A stretch of 64,000 nucleotides of DNA, taken from the NCBI GenBank assembly GCA_963663675.1, contig OY760498.1, positions 2,790,001 to 2,854,000 of the forward strand, written 5' to 3'. The stretch comes from CAINVV01 sp963663675. Lineage in GTDB: Bacteria > Bacteroidota > Bacteroidia > Bacteroidales > Prolixibacteraceae. The notes below the pieces were generated by a model. That model made no database searches, was not told the DNA's origin, and saw only the letters and a program-made list of their open reading frames with translations. The position numbers and the translations under genes are program-made. This document shows, one piece after another, positions 1 to 7,432 of this stretch (positions within the stretch are counted from its first letter, which is position 1; every line of letters starts with the position of its first letter).

Positions 1-156
1 AAAAAATCAAGGTATAAAATTGCCCCAAATGATGAGATATTATCATTGACCTATGTTTTTTTTGGAAAACTATTATAATACTACCTAAAAATAGGGCAAA
101 CGGATAAAAAAAATGCCAATTTTAACCAAGTAACAGTTGATATTGAAAAATATTAA
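1..156 (+). pseudogene. possible 3' end of an upstream gene
   Basis: Frame 1 is open from the window edge to a TAA at 76-78. The same frame then continues open to another TAA at 154-156, ending in a plausible hydrophilic tail (NQVTVDIEKY). This could be the C-terminus of a gene that starts outside the window, perhaps broken by the TAA at 76. The stretch is too short to name a family and may be chance. From 157 to 354 I see no gene. Confidence 0.2.
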
Positions 157-354
157 GTAAAGAATATCTTCCTTTGTGGTTGTCACTATTTAATGCCATA
201 TAGCCCATAAATAGTATCAACCGGTTTTGAATTATTTCTGACAAATTTCACTTGGCCTGTCTTAAAGGTTTGTTTACCATTAAATTAACGATCATGAATC
301 AACCAAATAACTAACAGTCAATTTTTTAACTTCTAAAATGTCTACGAATCAAAT

Positions 355-2370
355 ATGTCAAAAACTAAATTCAACATTGGAATATCCTGCATTGGAAGTG
401 GTGTAGGACAATCAGTAATTAATTCCTTAAATCTCTCAAGATTACCAATAAGAAAAATAGGATTGGGAACAAATCCCTTTGCTTACGGGGCATATGATTG
501 CGATGCTTATGATTATACTAAAAGTATTTATGAAGCCGGGTACATCGACAATCTGATTGAAATTTGTCTTAAGCATAAAATCGATATCGTTATTCCAGGG
601 CTTGATGATGAAGCAATGATTTATGCTCAGAATGCAAACAAATTTCAAGCTGCCGGAATTAAATCAATTTTCGCAGGTGAAGAATTAATTTCCATTTGCC
701 GCGATAAAGAACGCATGAGCAATGATTTAAATAAAATCATTGATGTATTCGTAAAGAGCTATGATAAAGATACATTACCGGAAGATATCAGAACTGGAAA
801 AGTCAAATTCCCATTCATTGCGAAACCAAGAGGCGGTTTTGCCTCCAGAGGAATTGAAATAATCAGAAACGAGGATGACTTAATTAAAATTACCGATGAA
901 CATATTATTCAAGAACTTGCGGTTCCGGTAAAAACAGATCCGAATTATGATTTTTATGTAAGCAAGATTGCAAAGAATCAGAATCCCCAGGTTTCAGAAG
1001 TTTCCATACAATTAGTTTATAATCCGGAAGGCTTGTTAATGGGTCGCATGTTTTCTTACAATAAACTCAATAATGGTGTTCCTATTGAAGTTGTACCTTA
1101 TGAAAATGAATATATCTGGAGCGTTGTGGATAAGTTAACTCCGACATTGCTTAAGATGGGTCTGCGAGGTCCGTTAAATATCCAGGGGCGGCTTACCGAA
1201 GATGGGCTAAAGTTGTTTGAAATGAATCCCCGCTTCACGGGAATTACCGGTTTGCGAGCATTAATGGGTTTTAATGAAGTTGAGGCCTGTGTTAAAGAAT
1301 GGCTTGGTATTGATAAAGGAAACAATCAACTTCGCTTCAACTATAGTCGTTTTGGTATCAGGCAAACAGCAGACAAATCGATTCCAGTTGAACGAAATAA
1401 AGAAGTGTTCCAATTGTTTAAACAAATAAATGGAGAAGAAATAAAAAAGAAAAAAACCATTTTCATCACTGGGGCTACAGGTTATTTAGGACAAAATCTT
1501 ATAAATAAATTATCACTGGATAAAACTTTTGAGATATGGGCTTTCGACCTAGACAAACAAAAGACGAGCGATCTTTTAAAAAATAAAGTTGAAGCAATAT
1601 ATGACAATAAGGATTTAGATGCTGGCAGGGTTCACTTAGGTAATGTAGATATTTTATTACATCTTGGATTCACACGGCCTCACGGCGCTAACGAGCAAAT
1701 TGCAGAAAGTTTAAACTTTACGCATCAATTATTTACCAGAGCTGTTTCTAATCAAATTCCGGCAATAATAAATATTTCATCGCAGAGTGTTTACGGGCTA
1801 GAGACTGCTCCTCCCTGGAAAGAAGTAACAAGTGTAGCTCCGCAGATGGTGTATGCACAGGCAAAATACGCCACTGAGCTATTACTGTCATCCTTAGGAA
1901 TGTTCAGTAAAACCCTAAAATTTACCTCATTGAGACTTGGCGCATTGGCAGGTGGAGCACCCGGATTAATTGAAGTGGATTTCCTTTCAAAAATTGTTCG
2001 GAATGCATATGAAGGAAAACCAATAAAAATTGTAGGAGGTAAACAGCAAATGCAAAGATTTGATTTACGTGATGCTGTTAATGCTATCCTTGCAATGCTG
2101 CATTCAAATCCAATTAATTGGAAACCAATTTATAATTTAGGTCCTGTGGAAGTGATAAGTCTGAAAGATATAGCAGAAAATGCTGTTGAAATTGCATCTA
2201 AATTTAATGGAGGCAAATACGCCGAAATTGAATTTGAAAAAGATGATGCTAAAATGCAATTTGGGCTGGATAGTTCACTTTTCTATTCTGATATGAACTG
2301 GACACCAGACTTTACACTTGAACACACCATAGAATCGCTTGTTTTATACTTCCAAAACGGGCATTCATAA
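355..2370 (+). CDS. ATP-grasp / NAD-dependent epimerase fusion protein
   Basis: This 671-residue protein joins two enzyme folds. Residues about 1-350 look like an ATP-grasp ligase of the carbamoyl-phosphate-synthase type: a Rossmann-like preATP-grasp start (ISCIGSGVGQSV), a lysine-bearing segment FPFIAKPRGGFASRG near residue 150, and the metal-binding FEMNPRF motif near 290. After a KKKK linker, a second Rossmann fold begins near residue 371 with FITGATGYLGQNL, and carries the SDR-type ISSQSVYG and YAQAK (YxxxK) motifs near 475-505. It is therefore an extended SDR (nucleotide-sugar epimerase/dehydratase-like). Separate enzymes of both kinds occur in surface-polysaccharide loci, so sugar or amino-sugar modification is likely. 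The substrate is unknown. ATG 355 gives the intact preATP-grasp strand. Confidence 0.8.
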   Translation: MSKTKFNIGISCIGSGVGQSVINSLNLSRLPIRKIGLGTNPFAYGAYDCDAYDYTKSIYEAGYIDNLIEICLKHKIDIVIPGLDDEAMIYAQNANKFQAAGIKSIFAGEELISICRDKERMSNDLNKIIDVFVKSYDKDTLPEDIRTGKVKFPFIAKPRGGFASRGIEIIRNEDDLIKITDEHIIQELAVPVKTDPNYDFYVSKIAKNQNPQVSEVSIQLVYNPEGLLMGRMFSYNKLNNGVPIEVVPYENEYIWSVVDKLTPTLLKMGLRGPLNIQGRLTEDGLKLFEMNPRFTGITGLRALMGFNEVEACVKEWLGIDKGNNQLRFNYSRFGIRQTADKSIPVERNKEVFQLFKQINGEEIKKKKTIFITGATGYLGQNLINKLSLDKTFEIWAFDLDKQKTSDLLKNKVEAIYDNKDLDAGRVHLGNVDILLHLGFTRPHGANEQIAESLNFTHQLFTRAVSNQIPAIINISSQSVYGLETAPPWKEVTSVAPQMVYAQAKYATELLLSSLGMFSKTLKFTSLRLGALAGGAPGLIEVDFLSKIVRNAYEGKPIKIVGGKQQMQRFDLRDAVNAILAMLHSNPINWKPIYNLGPVEVISLKDIAENAVEIASKFNGGKYAEIEFEKDDAKMQFGLDSSLFYSDMNWTPDFTLEHTIESLVLYFQNGHS

Positions 2371-2518
2371 ATTGGGATGAATTAATCCATTAGTTACAAT
2401 GATATTTCTACTAAATTTCCAAAGTTCACTTTCTGGAAAATGCATCAGAAAATGTCTCATCTGAATTGGGTGAAAATCCAACGGTCAGACGAAATTTAAA
2501 CTTCCAAAATTCACTTGT

Positions 2519-2902
2519 ATGATTAAATTCTTTTTTTCGTTTTCCCAGTCTCTGCGCGTGTTTTTTAGCTTGTTTTACCTGGTTGTTGTGTTGATACTTT
2601 CATTCCTTCCTTCTAAGTTAATGCCGGAATGGGACCTTTTCCAGGGATTCGACAAACTGGTACATGGATGCATGTACTTTGGCCTCACAATATTGGCAAG
2701 CTGGACACTTCATGCTGAAGAAAACCGCAAGCGAATCTTATACATTGTACTCTTTGCCATCTCATGGGGTATGCTGATGGAAGTATCGCAACTCATAATG
2801 GAAGAAGGCCGTGCTTTTGAATGGTTGGATGAATTATCCAACACGATTGGGGCTGTAATTGGAGCGGCTTTGTATTTCTCAATTTGCAACCAATCCGTAT
2901 AA
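2519..2902 (+). CDS. VanZ-like membrane protein
   Basis: A 127-residue protein with four predicted membrane helices (about residues 10-30, 48-62, 70-88 and 108-122). It has the VanZ-family signature of a conserved FDKLVHGCMYFGL segment in the second helix and an E-x-x-Q/E pattern (MEVSQLI) in the third. VanZ-like proteins are small integral membrane proteins. Some affect teicoplanin resistance in Gram-positives, but the role in Bacteroidota is unknown and no resistance claim is made here. The gene stands alone and is followed 50 nt later by a strong hairpin terminator. Confidence 0.7.
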   Translation: MIKFFFSFSQSLRVFFSLFYLVVVLILSFLPSKLMPEWDLFQGFDKLVHGCMYFGLTILASWTLHAEENRKRILYIVLFAISWGMLMEVSQLIMEEGRAFEWLDELSNTIGAVIGAALYFSICNQSV

Positions 2903-2955
2903 AATTCGATTCAGGTAATACTATCCAAAGCCCCGATACTGCCCCCGAAAACAAC

Positions 2956-2982
2956 AAAACCTGCTGATTATCAGCAGGTTTT
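2956..2982. terminator. hairpin terminator after the VanZ-like gene
   Basis: A 12-bp perfect stem (2956-2967 with 2971-2982; core CCTGCTGA/TCAGCAGG) has a 3-nt loop. A-rich and T-rich flanks make it look usable on both strands. Confidence 0.75.
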
Positions 2983-2994
2983 ATATAAAAAATC

Positions 2995-3150
2995 GTACCC
3001 GTAACCATCGAAAAATTGAACCTTGATGGTGCGATTAACGATTTAGCAAAGGCGTTGGACAGATTACCCAGCATAAAGTATCTGATCGAAAATATTCATC
3101 CTGAACCGGTCCGCCGTAGTAGTGGAGAACATCGAAATATCGAACCTGTT
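2995..3150 (+). pseudogene. 156-bp fragment related to 14216-14371
   Basis: This stretch matches 14216-14371 with about 20 differences and no gaps. In the frame starting at 2995 (VPVTIEKLNL... to ...YLIENIHP) many differences between the copies fall at third positions and are silent, which suggests the unit once encoded protein. No start codon or full domain is present, and the family is not recognised. It is best read as a duplicated gene remnant. The reading frame here runs on to a TGA at about 3173. Both copies begin with GTACCCG. Confidence 0.5.
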
Positions 3151-3419
3151 GGAACACTTTTATTTGGTGGTTGAGCTGAATGATTATATTGTGAATGATT
3201 AAGGATGGTAATTTGACTATATGTTCTGTTTGCTGATCCGTTTTGTGTTTTAATAACTATTTTTAGATGAAAATAATGACCAAAGGTAAGGTTAGCTAGC
3301 AAACAGTAGCTAGCTAACAATGCTTTGGATGTTGTTATAAATACGTTGAACTAAACCTATCGGCAATTTTCTCGTATTTTTCTAATAGTTTTAATATGAA
3401 CATTTTAAAACTATTTATC
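3151..3419. other. AT-rich spacer left of the IS91-type element
   Basis: No gene is supported here. The stretch holds the palindrome at 3291-3318 and leads into the recombinase gene. The left end of the insertion element must lie within it, but IS91-family elements lack terminal inverted repeats and target duplications, so the exact boundary cannot be seen. Confidence 0.5.
3291..3318. repeat. perfect 10-bp palindrome near IS left end
   Basis: GTTAGCTAGC at 3291-3300 and its exact complement GCTAGCTAAC at 3309-3318 are separated by 8 nt. It lies about 100 nt upstream of the recombinase gene and may be part of the IS end structure (a subterminal palindrome, as known for IS91-family ends) or an unrelated regulatory site. 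Confidence 0.55.
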
Positions 3420-4270
3420 ATGAAAAAAAAGAATCCCCTCTGGTAGAGAAGCTGATCCTTGAGATGCAGCTTCGTAATTACAGTCCACGGTCAGTTCACA
3501 CCTACAGTGAACTTTTATCAAAGGTCGAGTGTGATCTGGCCCTTCCCCTTGATTCCATTACAAATCTGCAACTCAAAGATTACCTGCACCATCGGATCAT
3601 TAACGAAAAGATTTCTGTCTCAACAATCAATCAGACAATTAGTGCCTTCAAAATTTTGCAGGTTGATGTTTTAGGCCGCGAGTGGGAGCAATTCAAGATT
3701 CGCCGGCCACGCAGGGAGAAAAAATTACCTGTTGTTTTGTCAACAGGTGAAGTTGAGAGGCTTATTGCTGTTACTCAAAATATCAAACACAGGGCAATAC
3801 TGGCACTGGCCTATTCTGCAGGGTTAAGACGAGGGGAAACCCAAATGATTAAACCTGCAGACATTGATTCTGCCCGCATGCTGGTGCGCGTTGTGCAGGG
3901 CAAAGGCAAGAAGGACAGGCAAACCATTCTCTCACCCAAAGTACTCGATCTGCTGCGCACCTATTACAAGTTCCAACGACCAAAAACATACCTCTTTGAG
4001 TCGCAGGGGAAGAAGGGGGTAAAACTCTCCGACCAGACATTGAACTGCATTATCAAGCAAAGTGCGGCAAAAGCTGGTATCAAGAAAAATGTTTCCTTTC
4101 ATACCCTGCGCCACTGTTTTGCCACGCACCTGTTGGAAAAGGGCGTCAACATCCGGATCATTCAGGAGTTTATGGGGCATGTATCGCTTAAAACAACGGC
4201 TATTTACATGCACCTTGTCAATGTCCAACCCTCCGGTATCTCCTCTCCATTGGATTCCATGGACATTTAA
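3420..4270 (+). CDS. tyrosine recombinase associated with an IS91-type element
   Basis: The main open frame from ATG 3464 gives 268 residues of a XerC/D-like tyrosine recombinase. It has an N-terminal SAM-like core-binding domain (about 1-85) and a catalytic domain with the R of SAGLRRGE, the box HTLRHCFATHLL, GH of EFMGH and the nucleophile Y of TAIYMHL. It lies 11 nt upstream of the IS91-type transposase. Such integrase-like ORFs are known partners in a subset of IS91-family elements. The frame stays open upstream of 3464 back to a run of eight As at 3423-3430, where an ATG at 3420 sits one frame away. A -1 shift at A AAA AAG would add about 15 sensible residues (MKKKESPLVEKLILE). The feature start reflects that possibility; 3464 is the conservative start. 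It lacks the extra patch typical of integron IntI. Confidence 0.8.
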
Positions 4271-4281
4271 TAACGGGGACA

Positions 4282-5439
4282 ATGGAAAACAAAAGACAAG
4301 TTATCGAACTGGCCGATATTTTCAGGATCAGTGGCGAGGATTTTCTCAATACGCACAACTTATGTACCGATCAGTTAAAGGCATTTTATGCCATTGAAAA
4401 TTGCCGGACATCTGCTTTGGGAGGCCATACAGATCAATGCTCCCACTGCGATTATAGAAGACCATCCTACAATTCATGCCGCAACAGGCATTGCCCAAAG
4501 TGTCAGTCCACCAAAAAATTACAGTGGGTGGACAAGCTCTCAGCCAATCTCCCTCCTGTAAGGCATTTCCATGTCGTGTTTACTCTGCCCGATTGCCTGA
4601 ACCCAATGTTCTATCTCAACCAGGGCAAGGCTTATGACTTACTTTTCAAGGCTGCAAGCCAGGCCTTGCTGCAATGTGCTGCCAACCCTACCCTTCTGGG
4701 TGCGCAGGCTGGTGCTGTGGGTGTCCTGCATACCTGGGGGCAAACCTTGGTTTATCACCCGCATATTCACATGATTGTTCCCTCCGGTGGACTCTCTCAA
4801 GATCAGATGGAATGGATTCACTCATCCAAAAAATTCTTCCTGCCCGTTAAACTTCTCAGCGCAGTATTTCGCGGAATACTTTGCCGACTGATAGAAACGA
4901 CTCTGGCAAAAGGAAATATACTCTTACCTGACAATACAGAGGATTATGCTTCATTAAAATCACTTTGTTACCAGAAAAACTGGGTGGTGTATTGTCAGAA
5001 ACCATTTGCCGGACCCGAGGGTATTATCCGTTACCTTGGCAGCTACACTCATCGCGTGGCTATCTCAAATCACCGGATCATTGCATTTGAAAACAACAAA
5101 GTCACCTTCAGTTACAAGGACTACAAGGCTAATTCATTGCAGAAAAGCATGACCCTTGATGCCAATGAGTTTATCCGCCGGTTTTTGCAACATATTTTGC
5201 CCTGCGGCTTCTACAAAATCAGGTATTTCGGCATTCTGGCTTTGCGCAACATGCAATCAAAACTGCAAACCTGTTTCAACCTGATCGAAAACAGTTGCTA
5301 TTTCTCTGTATTGGAAGGACTCAACGCTTATGAAGTTTGGCGCATTGTCTCGGGCAAAGACCCAATATGCTGTCCAAAATGCCAAAAAGGTAAAATGATA
5401 CCCTACCGGATTGTAGCCTATTCAATATCAACAGGCTAA
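4282..5439 (+). CDS. IS91-family HUH transposase
   Basis: A 385-residue transposase of the IS91/IS801 type, which moves by rolling-circle replication. It shows the N-terminal zinc-binding region (CSHC at 53-56 and CRNRHCPKC at 66-74), the HFHVVFTLP segment near residue 95, the HUH metal-binding motif within HPHIHMIVPSGG (H161, H163) and the tyrosine region YLGSYTHRVAISN near residue 250. A late CPKCQKG knuckle closes the protein. Length is near the family norm, so the element looks intact. It follows the tyrosine recombinase by 11 nt in the same direction, and the two are probably co-transcribed. Confidence 0.92.
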   Translation: MENKRQVIELADIFRISGEDFLNTHNLCTDQLKAFYAIENCRTSALGGHTDQCSHCDYRRPSYNSCRNRHCPKCQSTKKLQWVDKLSANLPPVRHFHVVFTLPDCLNPMFYLNQGKAYDLLFKAASQALLQCAANPTLLGAQAGAVGVLHTWGQTLVYHPHIHMIVPSGGLSQDQMEWIHSSKKFFLPVKLLSAVFRGILCRLIETTLAKGNILLPDNTEDYASLKSLCYQKNWVVYCQKPFAGPEGIIRYLGSYTHRVAISNHRIIAFENNKVTFSYKDYKANSLQKSMTLDANEFIRRFLQHILPCGFYKIRYFGILALRNMQSKLQTCFNLIENSCYFSVLEGLNAYEVWRIVSGKDPICCPKCQKGKMIPYRIVAYSISTG

Positions 5440-5510
5440 GAGAATAAGGATTGAAACGTTCTTTAAAAAGTCTTAAATCAATCTCAATGGCCTGATAATA
5501 AGCCAAACGG

Positions 5511-5892
5511 AGAAGGTGCGCCCAATTTTAAACGGAAATGTTGAAAACTAAACCTCAAAATCAACTTTCAGCTACTTCAATGCATTGTGCCATCGTGGCA
5601 GATCCAATTTATCTGGTAGTACCCCAATAGAATACCCATAGCAACCGGCTCAGTCCAACTCGGTTTTATTTTCGATTTCCCCTTTCGATCTTCTCGCTAA
5701 ATTCGTCACCTCAATTTGCCTTAAATCAATATTTTACATAAATTTGGGGAAACCTAAAATAAAACGCTAATACGTTAGAGGTTCATTGTAAACTTGCCAT
5801 GAAAATGTCCGCTTTTTCGATCCGGGCTGATTATAAAGGGCAAAAGTTGCTTATTTAGAGAAAATTGTTTAACATTAAACTGATATTAAAGG
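5511..5892. other. gene-free stretch after the IS91-type element
   Basis: About 380 nt with no supportable ORF. It includes a short CTAA/TTAG pair at about 5770-5780 and otherwise shows nothing recognisable. It leads into the large nested palindrome. Confidence 0.5.
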
Positions 5893-6110
5893 AGTTAAAC
5901 CTAAATCTTGCTGGAACCGATTTGTACACCGCGTTTGTCATAAAATTTGATTAAGCAAGGCAAATTACGCACGGGTTTGCCTGCAACAAAACATGGATCT
6001 GCAAGGCCCATGTATCTGCCCTGAGACGGGCGTAATTTGCAGGGGTTCTTGTGCGATGTAAATGATCAAATTTTTACGCCAAACGCTCTCATTGGTTCAG
6101 GCAGTTTACT
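5893..6110. repeat. large nested imperfect palindrome (218 bp)
   Basis: Six pairs of complementary segments nest inside one another: 5893-5900 with 6104-6110; 5911-5921 with 6091-6100; GCGTTTG 5931-5937 with 6080-6086; AAAATTTGAT 5942-5951 with 6065-6074; GCAAATTACGC 5960-5970 with 6030-6040; ACATGG 5991-5996 with 6008-6013. The spacing on both sides is roughly symmetrical, so the region could form one long cruciform or RNA hairpin. It encodes no plausible protein and lies directly left of the first attC-like site. Confidence 0.7.
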
Positions 6111-6117
6111 ACGAACT

Positions 6118-6245
6118 CTAACACAGGTTATGCAGCAAGAGCGGCCATGGTGCAAAACCATCCGGCTCTCACGTGGGCAAAAATGTCCTGTCGGACACTT
6201 TCGCCGCTCGCAACCCCGCTCCTGCTCATAGCCTCAGACCGTTAG
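6118..6245 (+). repeat. attC-like recombination site 1
   Basis: A 128-nt imperfect palindrome. The left end is CTAAC (6118-6122), 2 nt, then AGGTTATG-c-AGCA-a-GAGCGG (6125-6144). The right end is CCGCTC-c-TGCT-CATAGCCT (6216-6234), cagacc, then GTTAG (6241-6245). The arms pair with one G:T and small bulges, and the outer AAC/GTT cores face each other as in integron attC sites. The cores only partly match the classical RYYYAAC/GTTRRRY. A gene starts 10 nt later (6256), the spacing expected after a cassette boundary. Sites 2-4 share the design. Confidence 0.65.
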
Positions 6246-6255
6246 CGGTCACCTT

Positions 6256-7338
6256 ATGACGACAATGCAAGAAATCAACGACATATTAAACTTTAAAGTT
6301 TCTTTCCAAGAAAATACTTGGACGAATGTTTCTTCTATAGAGCCAACAATTAAAAATGCTTTAGATGCAATACAATCTGACAAATACAAACATCAAGTAA
6401 CAGATTTAAGAACAAATCTTGACAAAGGCAATCTAGACTATTACAACGACTATAAAAAACGCTTACCAGCGGTTACTTTTAGTGCGACATTCAACACAAA
6501 CAGAACAAAAGAGAATGTAAAGCAATACAACAGCCTTATTGTTTTGGATATTGATAAACTAAGTACAGAAAAAATTGAAATATGCTACAAGCAACTTTTG
6601 GAAGACGAATTTGTTTTTTCCTTTTGGCGTTCGCCATCAAACAAAGGCTTTAAGGGACTTGTTCAGTTAGAATTTATAGACATTTCAGATGACATAGACC
6701 TTAATACAAAACACAAAAGTGCTTTTAAGAAATTATCAACATATTTTCAGAACAAATACAGCTTAGAACTTGACAAAAGCGGAAGCGACATTAGTCGCTT
6801 ATGCTTTCTTTCATACGACACAAAGCTTGTAAGGAAAGAAATTTCTAAAAGATTTCAGGTTACAAATGACGACATCAATATTGTTGCACCAAAAACCAAC
6901 AACGGTAAGACAGGAAAAGTAAGGTTTGTTAGCAACAGAGACGCTCTATACAATCCCGCAGAGAGAAATAATCAATGCAACAGAAAATTGATGACTGATA
7001 TAATTCGTCATTTAACGAATAAAAATTTATCAATTACATTTTCGTATTCTGAATGGTGCAAAGTTGCAATGGCAATAGCCAATTCATTCACATACGACAT
7101 TGGTTTAAATTATTTTAGAAAATTGAGTAAGTTGGACGGGGCAAAATACAATGAAATTCATTGTACGAATTTTTTGTTAAATTGCTACGAAACAAAAAAT
7201 GGAAAAGTAACTTTTTCAAGTATAATTCACTTAGCAAACGAAAAAGGATATAAAACAAAACAACAAAAAATAAAGGAAGGGGTTCTGAAGGTGGAGACTA
7301 GTTCTTCGCAAGTATCACTCTCATCAACAAAGTCCTAG
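6256..7338 (+). CDS. BT4734-like/PriCT primase-related protein
   Basis: A 360-residue protein. Residues about 50-200 match the BT4734-like (VirE N-terminal) family, related to archaeo-eukaryotic primases: an hDhD motif in SLIVLDIDKL (D98, D100), the glycine loop SPSNKGFKGLVQL (126-138) and DISRLCFLSYD (178-188). Residues about 255-335 resemble the PriCT-2 primase C-terminal domain (YSEWCKVAMAIANSF...SSIIHLANEKGY). Relatives in mobile elements often carry a helicase domain; none follows here. The 19-residue Ser-rich tail overlaps a candidate structured RNA. The gene starts 10 nt after attC-like site 1 without a visible promoter box, so it probably depends on readthrough. It is followed by the reverse transcriptase in the same cassette. 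A role in priming or nucleic-acid synthesis is inferred only. Confidence 0.75.
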   Translation: MTTMQEINDILNFKVSFQENTWTNVSSIEPTIKNALDAIQSDKYKHQVTDLRTNLDKGNLDYYNDYKKRLPAVTFSATFNTNRTKENVKQYNSLIVLDIDKLSTEKIEICYKQLLEDEFVFSFWRSPSNKGFKGLVQLEFIDISDDIDLNTKHKSAFKKLSTYFQNKYSLELDKSGSDISRLCFLSYDTKLVRKEISKRFQVTNDDINIVAPKTNNGKTGKVRFVSNRDALYNPAERNNQCNRKLMTDIIRHLTNKNLSITFSYSEWCKVAMAIANSFTYDIGLNYFRKLSKLDGAKYNEIHCTNFLLNCYETKNGKVTFSSIIHLANEKGYKTKQQKIKEGVLKVETSSSQVSLSSTKS

Positions 7339-7427
7339 AGAGCTTAAAAAGGGCACGACATAATATGTCAGTATCTTTGTCAATATGTGTTAAATCACGT
7401 GTTATACTCGGTAACCCCTTCTTTTTT
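7276..7427 (+). ncRNA. candidate structured RNA upstream of the reverse transcriptase
   Basis: A perfect 9-bp outer stem (GAAGGGGTT 7276-7284 with AACCCCTTC 7413-7421) encloses about 128 nt and is followed at once by six Ts (7422-7427), then the RT start at 7433. Inside are smaller hairpins: CTCTC 7318-7322 with GAGAG 7338-7342, and GACATA 7357-7362 with TATGTC 7364-7369. Long closing stems upstream of an RT gene are known from retrons (a1/a2), and several defence RT systems carry an upstream ncRNA. That this is such an RNA is inference. It may also act as a terminator or leader for the RT gene. Confidence 0.5.
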
Positions 7428-7432
7428 ATATT

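Larger units (their letters stand above)
3396..5510 (+). mobile_element. IS91-family insertion element (recombinase + transposase)
   Basis: The element holds the tyrosine recombinase and the HUH transposase. The ends are approximate: IS91 elements have no terminal inverted repeats or target duplications, and I could not find a second copy to define them. A small hairpin (TGGC...GCCA, 5489-5506) about 50 nt after the transposase is a candidate for the right terminal structure. Confidence 0.6.

Noticed and set aside
3464..4270. Integron integrase IntI for the cassette array
   Set aside because: The recombinase is short, lacks the IntI-specific extra region, and is coupled to an IS91-type transposase with which such proteins are known to travel.
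6051..6240. Second group II intron starting at GTGCG (6051)
   Set aside because: No matching domain V or 3' end was found on the plus strand; the GTGCG falls inside the nested palindrome.
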